Assembly (NCBI GenBank): GCA_030151135.1
Contig: JASLEQ010000525.1
Span: 1 to 35,029 of the forward strand
Direction of reading: 5' to 3'
DNA length: 35,029 nucleotides
Source: Candidatus Sulfotelmatobacter sp.
Lineage (GTDB): Bacteria; Acidobacteriota; Terriglobia; Terriglobales; SbA1
The translations under genes were made by a program, and so were the position numbers. The notes beneath the pieces are model-generated. The model did not search any database. It saw only the letters and a program-made list of their open reading frames with translations, and was not told the origin of the DNA. Below, one piece after another: positions 1 to 7,308 of this stretch. Within the stretch, counting starts at the first letter, position 1; each line of letters begins with the position of its first letter.

Positions 1-124
1 TAGCCATTCCGAAAGCTGGGTTTTCTAGCGGGCAATCTATCCTTTCAGCCGTCACAATCCTGATTCGCGGAAATTCGCATTCTCGTCTAATCTTGCAACC
101 AATTCTGGGTAGGGGAAGTCCTAC
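1..124. other. No gene seen at left edge
   Basis: I see no convincing coding region here. The stretch ends in an AGGGGAAG ribosome-binding site at 111-118 that serves the TTG start at 125. The upstream gene, if any, lies outside the window. Confidence 0.5.
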
Positions 125-850
125 TTGATATGGGAAGTGAGCCCCTTGTCGTCCATAACTTCGAACGCTTTTTCGCTCTCCGCGCCGCACTCTCGCCTCC
201 GCAGCCTCATCGAGCTCTCCGCGGGGTTCATAGGAATCATGATCGTTCTGTGGCTGCCTACGCACGAGCAGCTCGTCTTCGGCCCCTTCGCCCTGCTCAC
301 GCCCGCCGTTCTGGTGCTTTTGAGTAAGCCCACCTCGGAGGAACTAGGCCTTGGACTGCGCCAGTTCCTTTTCTCGCTCTGGCTCTTGCCGGCTGCAATC
401 GTTTTATCCACGCTTGGCATCTATCTTGCCCAACTCGCAGGCACCTATCACGCGCTCTATAAGGCCGACCCCTCCCATGTTGGCGGATACGTGGTCTGGA
501 CCATCTACCAGCAGTTCCTGCTCCAGGACTACTTCATGCCTCGCCTGACGCGATTGCTCTCGCGTGATTGGGCGCTTACAGTGGCCGCCGTGCTATTTTC
601 GGTGGCGCATCTACCAAACATCCCTCTCACGATCGCAACACTGGCGTGGGGAGCTGTTTCCTGCGCCCTGTTCCGCCGGTATCGGAGCATCTATGTCCTC
701 GGGATCGTGCAAGGACTACTTGGCCTCTGCTTCGCGGTCTGCGTTCCCGATGTCTTCCTACATCACATGCGTGTGGGACTCGGCTATTGGCACTACCACC
801 CGCAAGCTGTCGCTCCCCAGGCCACCTTCCACGACCTGCCGGATAGATAA
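125..850 (+). CDS. CPBP-like membrane protein with degenerate active site
   Basis: Predicted 241-residue polytopic membrane protein. Hydrophobic segments fall at about residues 33-48, 53-68, 82-105, 150-160 and 168-200. The layout resembles CPBP (CaaX protease and bacteriocin-processing) intramembrane proteases. The first motif, normally EExxxR, reads QQFLLQ at 129-134. The second motif keeps its histidine as FSVAHLPN (H162). The position expected to hold the third-motif histidine reads VLGIVQG. Catalytic glutamates are therefore absent and proteolytic activity is doubtful; a binding or scaffold role is possible. The TTG start at 125 is chosen because AGGGGAAG lies about 6 bases upstream; a GTG at 140 in the same reading frame is an alternative. 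It converges on a second, intact CPBP gene, with about 39 bp between stop codons. Confidence 0.6.
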   Translation: MIWEVSPLSSITSNAFSLSAPHSRLRSLIELSAGFIGIMIVLWLPTHEQLVFGPFALLTPAVLVLLSKPTSEELGLGLRQFLFSLWLLPAAIVLSTLGIYLAQLAGTYHALYKADPSHVGGYVVWTIYQQFLLQDYFMPRLTRLLSRDWALTVAAVLFSVAHLPNIPLTIATLAWGAVSCALFRRYRSIYVLGIVQGLLGLCFAVCVPDVFLHHMRVGLGYWHYHPQAVAPQATFHDLPDR

Positions 851-889
851 TCTTTACGGTGCTTACTCTGAGTCGCAAGTCACACGCGC

Positions 890-1777
890 CTAAAACCACA
901 AATACCAAAGCCAATCCACACAGGTATGCGTGATGCCTGAGGCCGTAATGCGTCGGTTCTCCCGCCATGCCCGCCCATAGAAGATGCCGGCAATCGTAGC
1001 GAGCAGAACATAGCGCCAGTTGAAATGCGCTGAACCTGGATTTCTTTTGTTGAAGTGAGACAGGCCGAACAACAACGACGCAATAACCAGCGCCCCACGC
1101 CGTCCGAGACGACGTTCAAGAAGATTCTGCACCCAGGTGCGAAAAAACAATTCTTCCGGCACTGCAACAAAAACAAAAATGCCCATCCACGACAGAATCG
1201 CTTTCCAGATGACTGGTACGTTCGCGTGCGGATGGATGAAGCCCAGGGCCAGTCCTAGACCGATCACAACTGGAGTGAAAAAGAGCAGTTCCCGAAGTCC
1301 GGTCTTCCAATCCTGCCAGCGAAAGTGGAAATCAAATCCTGTTCCGCTCACTTGCCGAATTCCCAGGAATGCATAAAGTCCAGCATCTACCAGCAACAGG
1401 TTTCCCCAACCCCGCAATCCGGCTGGCCACGCCACATCAAACAGGCGCAGGTCCACAGCCAACCCAAGTGTCAGCAGGATAAGAGCATCCCGCCAGTTTC
1501 CACGTTGCTCTGGATCGTCTGATCTCGCGTGAATCATCAGCCACGCCATTGCGACAGGCAGCAACGAATAGAGCACAAACCATTGCCACGAAAAAACGTG
1601 GTAAGCGCCGGCTAGAGCCAGGTACGGAATGACGAGACACGCCGGAGCGCCGATGCGCACGATCTTAGGCCATCGGGCGATCGCTCGCGCCATTCTTTGG
1701 CCAAACAGCCCGAATGCGAGCGCCGGCAGCAACTCGACCGCAAGAACCCCAATCGCAACCGGATCACGGCTCGACAT
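890..1777 (-). CDS. CPBP family intramembrane glutamic protease
   Basis: Polytopic membrane protein of 295 residues with all three CPBP (Abi/CaaX-like) motifs. PEELFFR gives E208-E209 and R213, FGLSHFN gives H241, and the C-terminal GITHTCVDW gives H284. In the family these residues bind and activate water for peptide cleavage inside the membrane. The substrate is unknown; known family members process prenylated proteins, bacteriocin leaders or membrane-anchored regulators. About eight hydrophobic segments are visible, with the catalytic core in the last 100 residues. The start is ATG at 1777. The gene is convergent with the degenerate CPBP-like gene at 125-850, which suggests an old duplication or a functional pair, although the two sequences look only distantly alike. 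Confidence 0.85.
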   Translation of the reverse strand: MSSRDPVAIGVLAVELLPALAFGLFGQRMARAIARWPKIVRIGAPACLVIPYLALAGAYHVFSWQWFVLYSLLPVAMAWLMIHARSDDPEQRGNWRDALILLTLGLAVDLRLFDVAWPAGLRGWGNLLLVDAGLYAFLGIRQVSGTGFDFHFRWQDWKTGLRELLFFTPVVIGLGLALGFIHPHANVPVIWKAILSWMGIFVFVAVPEELFFRTWVQNLLERRLGRRGALVIASLLFGLSHFNKRNPGSAHFNWRYVLLATIAGIFYGRAWRENRRITASGITHTCVDWLWYLWF

Positions 1778-1807
1778 AGAACCATCTTATCCGCGTCAAT
1801 GGACTGC

Positions 1808-1836
1808 TTGTGCGACGTTCCAACCCCGGCTAAAAT
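1808..1836 (+). promoter_or_regulatory. Candidate sigma-70 promoter of YIP1-family gene
   Basis: TTGTGC at 1808-1813 and TAAAAT at 1831-1836 are separated by 17 bases. Transcription would start near 1843, giving a very short leader before the GGAG ribosome-binding site at 1854-1857. The -10 box is good and the -35 box is only partly matched. Confidence 0.45.
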
Positions 1837-1863
1837 TCTTTCGATTCTTCGAAGGAGTCCATC

Positions 1864-2631
1864 ATGGCCACCGCTCCGCTCCAGCCCGTTGCCCCTGCAT
1901 CAACTCCTATGGAACCTAAAATGTCCGAAGGCGCTCGCATCTTGAATACCTTCATCGCGCCCTCAAAGACCTTTACCGACCTGCGCCGCAGTGCTGCCTG
2001 GTGGGGGCCGTGGATTTTGATCTCCGTCTTCTCAATGGCCTTCGTCTTTACCATCGGCAAGCAGATCACGTTCGAGCAGGCGAGCAAGAATCAAATCGAA
2101 CTCTCTCCGAAGCGCTCCGCGCAGTTCGACAAGCTGGCGCCCGACCAGCAGCAAAAACAGCTGCAGGTTTCGGCTAAGATCTTCGGCTATTTCGCGTACG
2201 GCAGCCCTCTGTTGATCCTCTTTTATTTTCTGATTTCAACCGTTGCTCTTTGGGCGACCTTCAAGGTAGGCGCGGCCGCCGATACTACTTTCGGACAAGC
2301 CTACGCCATTACCATGTACGCGAGCCTTCCCGGCATCATAGGAGCGATCCTCGGCATTATCTCTCTCTTCGCCGGGGTGAATCCTGAAGGGTTCGACGTC
2401 AACAATCCGGTCGGGACGAACCTCGCCTATTACCTCGATCCCGAAACTACCGGCCGGTTCATCCGTGGCATGGCGTCTATGCTCGATGTGATCAGCATTT
2501 GGACAGTCATCCTCATCGGCATCGGATACGCCTGCACCAGCAAGGTGAAGCGATCCACCGCCATCGCCATTGTTGCCGGATGGTTCATACTCTTCAAATT
2601 GCTGACCTCCGCCCTGGCGACGCTAGGGTAG
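1864..2631 (+). CDS. YIP1 family membrane protein
   Basis: A 255-residue protein resembling the bacterial YIP1 family, whose biochemical role is undefined. The first 45 residues are soluble, and MSEGARILNTFIAPSKTF is the typical entry into the domain. Hydrophobic segments lie at about 47-64, 118-138, 150-175, 208-225 and 233-252, with an extramembrane stretch rich in Gln and Lys between the first two. The ATG start at 1864 is supported by AAGGAG ending six bases before it. The gene stands alone between a divergent CPBP protease and a convergent aldo/keto reductase, so context does not suggest a pathway. Confidence 0.75.
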   Translation: MATAPLQPVAPASTPMEPKMSEGARILNTFIAPSKTFTDLRRSAAWWGPWILISVFSMAFVFTIGKQITFEQASKNQIELSPKRSAQFDKLAPDQQQKQLQVSAKIFGYFAYGSPLLILFYFLISTVALWATFKVGAAADTTFGQAYAITMYASLPGIIGAILGIISLFAGVNPEGFDVNNPVGTNLAYYLDPETTGRFIRGMASMLDVISIWTVILIGIGYACTSKVKRSTAIAIVAGWFILFKLLTSALATLG

Positions 2632-2706
2632 AAGCCTTCATCTTTCTTCGCATGTACCACGCGCTGGGATAAGTTTTTGGGGCTTGGCGCGATGCACAGC
2701 TTGTCG

Positions 2707-3525
2707 CTACCCCGCGATCGACTCGATCGCTTGTATGAGTTCCGCAGGAAGCTGGATCTGCAAGCTAACCAGGTCTTCGCGCAGGTGCTCAGGATTCGTT
2801 GACCCCGTAAGCGGCAAGATTCCAATGGACCGCGCGAAGCTGAATACCACCTGCGCCGGGGTGACACTCAGCTTTGCAGCGACTTCGATAAACGAAGCAT
2901 GGTTCAGGACTTCCTGGTTTGCAGTCAGCAACGAAAATCCTTGATACACAATCTGGTGCTCGGTGCAGAACGCTCGTACCTCACGATCCCATCCCAGGCG
3001 TGCGAAGCATCGGTTCTGCACGAAACGGGGAAGTTGCATGCCGCCTGCCTTCATCTCCTCCAGGTGCTCCAATGAAACGTTGCTGACTCCTAGGACCCGT
3101 GTGCGGCCGGCGTCGCGTTCCGCTCGCATCGCTTCCCATACTTCAGTGTCGGCCTTGGACCATCCGTACTCCGATGCCGGCCCGTGCAGCATGTAACTGT
3201 CAACGTAATCAGTCTTCAGATGTTCCAGAGAACTTGCGACCGATTGCCGAACCTGATCGGCAAGCGGGGCTGCGGCGTCGTATGGCAGTCGGTGATCCTG
3301 TCCCCTTTGGTACGTGAACTTGGTCTGAAGAAACAAGTCGCCGCGCGAAACGATTCCGTCTCTATATGCAGCCGACAGTCCTTCTCCCGCGCCTTCTTCA
3401 AAGTAATGCTTGCGCTGGTTGGCAGTATCGATTGCTCGAAACCCCAATCGCAACGCCATCTCCACCAAAATGGCCGTTCGGCCTTCCTTCCATGCGGTTC
3501 CATAGATAAACACGGGCGGCGTCAT
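2707..3525 (-). CDS. Aldo/keto reductase
   Basis: A 272-residue NAD(P)H-dependent oxidoreductase of the aldo/keto reductase superfamily, a TIM barrel that reduces aldehydes and ketones. The catalytic tetrad can be read as D33 and Y41 (in a DTANQRKHY motif), K69 (QTKF) and H114 (YMLHGP). Cofactor-binding sequence near the C-terminus includes FSFARSIGILPLTGST. The start is placed at ATG 3525 because homology begins at MTPPVFIYGT. An upstream in-frame extension to 3615 has no family similarity and runs into the promoter region of the divergent DinB gene. The substrate cannot be told from the sequence. Confidence 0.85.
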   Translation of the reverse strand: MTPPVFIYGTAWKEGRTAILVEMALRLGFRAIDTANQRKHYFEEGAGEGLSAAYRDGIVSRGDLFLQTKFTYQRGQDHRLPYDAAAPLADQVRQSVASSLEHLKTDYVDSYMLHGPASEYGWSKADTEVWEAMRAERDAGRTRVLGVSNVSLEHLEEMKAGGMQLPRFVQNRCFARLGWDREVRAFCTEHQIVYQGFSLLTANQEVLNHASFIEVAAKLSVTPAQVVFSFARSIGILPLTGSTNPEHLREDLVSLQIQLPAELIQAIESIAG

Positions 3526-3656
3526 CCGGCCATTCTCGCATGACCGGTGTAAGCGGACCCTGGGTGATCCTCGTCCGCTTTGTGGTTGTAACATTTTGCT
3601 CGCCCATGACCCCAAAAGGCGACCCGTTATATCCTGAAGGTCTCAGGAGGCTTTCC

Positions 3657-4187
3657 GTGAAACGTATTCTCATCGTCGTCTCTGTTCTTGCCTGCGCTGC
3701 ACTTGCTTTTGCCCAGGCGCCTACCAAAGACCCTGTCTCATCCTCACTTCGATCCATGTTGCCTCGTTCCCAAAATAATGCAGTGAGCGCTGTTGAAGCC
3801 ATGCCAGCCGACAAGTTTTCCTACAAACCCACAGCCGACCAGATGACCTTCGCCCACCTCGCCGTTCATATGATCGGATTCAACAACTCGCTATGTTCGA
3901 AAGCTGCCGACGTGCCTGCGCCGAAAACAGAGGAGGCCAAAGAGACCGATTCCAAGGACAAACTCGTCTCCGCCCTCAAGGCGTCCTTTGCTTTCTGCAA
4001 CGATGCGCTCGCGAAAATGGATGACTCGAAACTCGGAGACGAAATTGATTTCTTTGGGGGACGCAAAGCCCCTCGCGCCATGGCCGCCTTGGTCCTCGCC
4101 GGCGGCTGGTCCGATCACTACGCTACGGCAGCAATGTACCTGCGGATGAACGGAATCACTCCGCCATCGGCACAACAGAAGCATTAA
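3657..4187 (+). CDS. Exported DinB-like protein
   Basis: A 176-residue protein with an N-terminal signal peptide (MKRILIVV...ALAFAQ, cleavage near residue 20) followed by a DinB/YfiT-like four-helix bundle. DinB folds usually bind a divalent metal through three histidines. Visible candidates are H67 and H71 (FAHLAVHM) and H154 (WSDHYATAAMYLR). The ending YLRMNGITPPS matches the usual DinB C-terminus. The GTG start at 3657 is chosen because a perfect AGGAGG lies six bases upstream (3645-3650) and because it begins exactly at the signal peptide; longer in-frame starts lack both. Function is unknown; cytoplasmic relatives include thiol S-transferases and damage-induced proteins. Confidence 0.78.
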   Translation: MKRILIVVSVLACAALAFAQAPTKDPVSSSLRSMLPRSQNNAVSAVEAMPADKFSYKPTADQMTFAHLAVHMIGFNNSLCSKAADVPAPKTEEAKETDSKDKLVSALKASFAFCNDALAKMDDSKLGDEIDFFGGRKAPRAMAALVLAGGWSDHYATAAMYLRMNGITPPSAQQKH

Positions 4188-4241
4188 GCGTTCCGCGCCC
4201 AACTCGAATTTGTACGAAGATGATTCGAACGAAGACGGGTT

Positions 4242-4283
4242 CCCCATTTTCTGGCCCGCTATCGCCAGAAGTGGGGATTTTTA
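4242..4283 (+). terminator. Terminator-like hairpin after dinB-like gene
   Basis: CCCCATTTTCTGG at 4242-4254 pairs imperfectly with CCAGAAGTGGGG at 4265-4276 and is followed by ATTTTTA. It lies between convergent genes. A related hairpin occurs at 12633-12660, so it may also be a member of a dispersed repeat family. Confidence 0.6.
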
Positions 4284-5309
4284 CTTGATCTGGACTAATT
4301 CGTCGGCCGCAACGGTCGCATGCTCGGTCGACGCGGGATGCTGCGGCGCTCTCCACGAATCAAAAATCGAAACCTGGTGCACGCACGAGACTGTGCAGTT
4401 CGGGGCGCAGCCTTTCTCGGTGAGATATTCCCGGCGCAAATCTTCTTTCGTGTACTTCTCCAGCGGAATTCCTGGGTACCCACGCTGCTGCGAGCAGTAA
4501 TGCACCAGTCCGTTCTCGCAAATATATAAATAGCGGGCGCCCGCGCGGCAGCGCCAATCATTCGGGAGACCCTTGGCGATATTGTCCTGAAAGGCATTTA
4601 CGCGTGTGAAGCTGCTCTTCTCGAGCGCCTGCATCTCGTGGTAAATCCTGCGCTCTTCCTCGGCCAGCGGTTGTAGTTGCCCGGTTCCATCATGAATGAT
4701 CCCGATCGTCGAGGTGAATCCCAATTCCACCGCCCGCTTGCCAATGACGAGAGCGTCTTGCGGATGCGATATCCCCCCGCCAACCACTGAATTAATGTTC
4801 ACGTGGAAATCCGCGTGCTCAGCCAGTAGTTGCAGCTTCTTATCGAGCACCTTCAAGCTCTTCTTGGACACCTCGTCCGGATTCACGTTGTCGATCGAGA
4901 TTTGCAGCCACTCCAGCCCAGCTCGATTCAGCCTGTTGATGCGGTCGGCAACCAGCAGATATCCATTCGTGATCAGACCGGCAATCATTCCATTCGCGCG
5001 AATTCGCCGGATCACATCATCCAGCTCCGGATGCATGAGCGGCTCCCCGCCAGAGATTGTTACTACCGACGTTCCCAGCGCGCCGAGCTTATCGATCCGG
5101 CGGTACATCTCGTCGATCGGAACCGGCTTCGAAAAATCGTCAAACTCGTTGCAGTAGGTGCAAGCAAGATTGCACCGGCGCATCGGAATGATGTGCGCCA
5201 GCAGCGGGTGCTCAGTCGAAGTTAGCGCCCGAACCGCCATCTTCGCCCCGCGAAAATTGCGATACGCAGCCTTCGCGCGCCGCCGCAAGTATGTGGAATA
5301 AGACGCCAT
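4281..5309 (-). CDS. Radical SAM protein with SPASM-like cysteine-rich C-terminus
   Basis: A 342-residue radical S-adenosylmethionine enzyme. The CxxxCxxC motif that binds the 4Fe-4S cluster is CNLACTYC (C46, C50, C53), and the SAM-contacting GGEP is at 87-90 ([13 protein letters not shown]). The C-terminal part has six further cysteines (C254, C264, C272, C301, C305, C309), as in SPASM/twitch domains that hold auxiliary clusters in peptide- and protein-modifying enzymes. No precursor peptide is recognisable next to it, and the reaction is unknown. The start is taken at ATG 5309; an in-frame TTG at 5336 would add nine residues. It is the last gene of a co-directional minus-strand series, 132 bp after the ACT gene, so it may have its own promoter. 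Confidence 0.82.
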   Translation of the reverse strand: MASYSTYLRRRAKAAYRNFRGAKMAVRALTSTEHPLLAHIIPMRRCNLACTYCNEFDDFSKPVPIDEMYRRIDKLGALGTSVVTISGGEPLMHPELDDVIRRIRANGMIAGLITNGYLLVADRINRLNRAGLEWLQISIDNVNPDEVSKKSLKVLDKKLQLLAEHADFHVNINSVVGGGISHPQDALVIGKRAVELGFTSTIGIIHDGTGQLQPLAEEERRIYHEMQALEKSSFTRVNAFQDNIAKGLPNDWRCRAGARYLYICENGLVHYCSQQRGYPGIPLEKYTKEDLRREYLTEKGCAPNCTVSCVHQVSIFDSWRAPQHPASTEHATVAADELVQIK

Positions 5310-5441
5310 ATCGCCTAACCGCTTATTACAACACAAACGCGCGAGATTCTGATCGAAGGTTGCAGCGTTCGGCGCATTCAGAAGGTCGGATGGTCAAATA
5401 GATAACTCAATCGCCAACGTTTTCTCCGCGCTGTCGGCGGT

Positions 5442-5852
5442 TCAAGCCTTTGAATGCCGCAGGTCTCCCATCAAAAGCTTATGCCCAGCGTCCCGCAGGG
5501 CGTTGAGCGCCGCTCCGATCCATTCTTCCTGGATCAAAACGTAATCCGTGTCGAACGTCGAAACCGCAAAAATCGGAATCCCCTTCGACGACAGCGGCTC
5601 GATAAACGCCAGCAGCACTCCTGTCAGCGAAAACGCAAACGGCCCTTCCAGCTTCAGGCAAGTCCAATGCAGCTTCGCCTCGATGCTATGAGGCAAATTC
5701 CCAGCGGGACAAACAATCGACAATTCATCTGCACTGCGCGAGACTGAAGTGAATTCACCCTCGCCAGCCCACGCTGGTACAGCTTCGCCAGGCGCAAGCC
5801 GCACCACAACGTAAGGTCCCGACAGCCGTCGAAATTTCAGTTCATGTCCCAT
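5442..5852 (-). CDS. ACT domain-containing protein
   Basis: A 136-residue protein resembling stand-alone bacterial ACT-domain proteins (COG3603 type, distantly like eukaryotic CASTOR amino-acid sensors). The N-terminal half has the YVVVRLAPGEAVPAW pattern. The second half (LEGPFAFSLTGVLLAFIEPL...IPIFAVSTFDTDYVLI) looks like the beta-alpha-beta ligand-binding ACT fold. Such domains bind small molecules, usually amino acids, and regulate partners. It lies 66 bp downstream of a racemase-family gene in the same direction, which fits an amino-acid-related role, but no ligand can be named. The ATG at 5852 has no strong ribosome-binding site. Confidence 0.75.
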   Translation of the reverse strand: MGHELKFRRLSGPYVVVRLAPGEAVPAWAGEGEFTSVSRSADELSIVCPAGNLPHSIEAKLHWTCLKLEGPFAFSLTGVLLAFIEPLSSKGIPIFAVSTFDTDYVLIQEEWIGAALNALRDAGHKLLMGDLRHSKA

Positions 5853-5918
5853 TGATCGTAACCGCAGCCAATCCTACGGGCGTGCGGATTGGTGATGTAG
5901 TCTCGGCTGTACTTTCGC

Positions 5919-6608
5919 TTATCCCTCCAGAGCCTTGTTCACCGCCGCCTTCGCCAGCAGCCGCGTTGAGTCAAGAGTCGGCAGCGGAGACGCGTCCGCT
6001 GTCACCAGCAACGGGATCTCAGTGCATCCCAGGACCACAGCGTCGCAGCCCTGACCTTTCAACGCTTGGATCACCTCAACGTAATACGACAGCGATCTCG
6101 CCAGAAAGTGCCCATTCACCAGTTCATCGAAAATAATCTGATGAATCCGTTCGCGCTCTAACCCGCTCGGAATGCAACAGGCAATTCCCGCCGCCCGTAG
6201 CGCCTCCAGATACACAGGTCCTTCCATCAGATATCGCGTGCCCAATACTGCCACTCGCTGGAACCCGCTTCGCTTCGCCTCCGCCGCAACCTCTCGTGCA
6301 ATGTGCAGCCACGGACGCGGCGACCGGTGCTCCACCAGATCGAAAGCCTGGTGAATGGTGTTATCCGGACAAATCAAAAAATCGGCGCCAGCCTTCGCCA
6401 ACCTGTCAGCCGACCCGAGCATGAGCTCTGCCACACCCGCCCAATCCCCTGCATCAATGAATTTCATGTACTCAGCCAGCGGGAAGGAATGCAGCGAAAC
6501 TTCGGGATGCTCGTACTTCCCGAGCCTCTGCGCTCCTTCCAGCGAAATGGTGCGGTAGCAGAGCGCAGCTCCCTCAGTGCTGCACGCAACTATGCCGATG
6601 TGAAGCAT
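5919..6608 (-). CDS. Aspartate/glutamate racemase family protein
   Basis: A 229-residue protein of the Asp/Glu/hydantoin racemase superfamily, with two similar Rossmann-like halves. Members move a proton between two facing cysteines to interconvert L- and D-amino acids. The second cysteine is clear in VVLGCTEIPLL (C195). The first motif reads ICPDNT, with cysteine at residue 80 and aspartate at 82 where the canonical CNT motif has cysteine. Either C80 serves or this is a one-cysteine variant, so racemase activity is not certain. The gene lies 49 bp downstream of the deformylase-like gene and upstream of the ACT gene, suggesting an operon. A role in D-amino-acid metabolism or peptidoglycan is possible but unproven. 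Confidence 0.78.
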   Translation of the reverse strand: MLHIGIVACSTEGAALCYRTISLEGAQRLGKYEHPEVSLHSFPLAEYMKFIDAGDWAGVAELMLGSADRLAKAGADFLICPDNTIHQAFDLVEHRSPRPWLHIAREVAAEAKRSGFQRVAVLGTRYLMEGPVYLEALRAAGIACCIPSGLERERIHQIIFDELVNGHFLARSLSYYVEVIQALKGQGCDAVVLGCTEIPLLVTADASPLPTLDSTRLLAKAAVNKALEG

Positions 6609-6657
6609 ATAAATGATTGGGAAGGCACTCCCGTTACAGGGCAGAAGAACTTCGGAC

Positions 6658-7305
6658 TCAGCCGCTGAGGGGTGCCTTCACTTTGCTGTTGCCAGCCCCC
6701 GCATAAGGGCTGCCCTCCCGATATCTCTTTTCGAATTCATCTCGCGTGCAAATCGTCTTCACGTCCACTACGCGGTCAATTGCGAGAATCCCATCCAGAT
6801 GGTCGATCTCATGCTGCAGCAATTCCGACAAATCTCGATCGTCACCAGCCTCGAATTCCAGAGTCTGTCCCTGCAGATTCTGGTACCGGATCGTAACCCG
6901 CCGCCGCCGCTCCACTTGCATGAAGATTGAAAGAAAGCTTAGGCAGGCATCCCAGACAATAATCTTTTCTTCACTCGCAGCGACGATCTCCGGATTCACC
7001 AGCGGCCAAGGTTCCACTCCCGGCAGTTTCAGAAAAATCACGCGCCACAGTATGCCGATCTGAGGAGCCGCAATTCCTCGCCCATAGCCGGTCTTGGCTC
7101 GCCAATAAGCCAGTGTGCGGGTCAGATCCGAAACCAGTTCCGCGACCTCGGGCGAAGTCGGGTCGTCGACGCGGGCGCACTTCTCCCGCAACAGCGGATC
7201 GCCCAGCTGCAGCACCGCCTTTACCGGCGCCGATCCGTTCGCCTCCACGCCCAACATTTCGTCCCAGGCCGCGCGCAGGTGACGCGGCCATTCTCCAATG
7301 TTCAC
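6658..7305 (-). CDS. Peptide deformylase-like protein
   Basis: A 215-residue protein of the peptide deformylase family, metalloenzymes that remove the N-formyl group from new proteins. Motif 1 is intact (GRGIAAPQ, 75-82). Motif 3 is intact (QHEIDHLDG, with H165, E166, H169). Motif 2, normally EGCLS, reads DACLS: the metal-binding C121 is kept but the two residues before it are changed. This fits a divergent paralogue and not the main housekeeping enzyme. The GTG start at 7305 is three bases after the stop of the upstream deaminase, and its GAGG ribosome-binding site sits at that gene's 3' end, so translation is probably coupled. The C-terminus is extended past the usual end. Confidence 0.82.
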   Translation of the reverse strand: MNIGEWPRHLRAAWDEMLGVEANGSAPVKAVLQLGDPLLREKCARVDDPTSPEVAELVSDLTRTLAYWRAKTGYGRGIAAPQIGILWRVIFLKLPGVEPWPLVNPEIVAASEEKIIVWDACLSFLSIFMQVERRRRVTIRYQNLQGQTLEFEAGDDRDLSELLQHEIDHLDGILAIDRVVDVKTICTRDEFEKRYREGSPYAGAGNSKVKAPLSG

Positions 7306-7308
7306 CCA

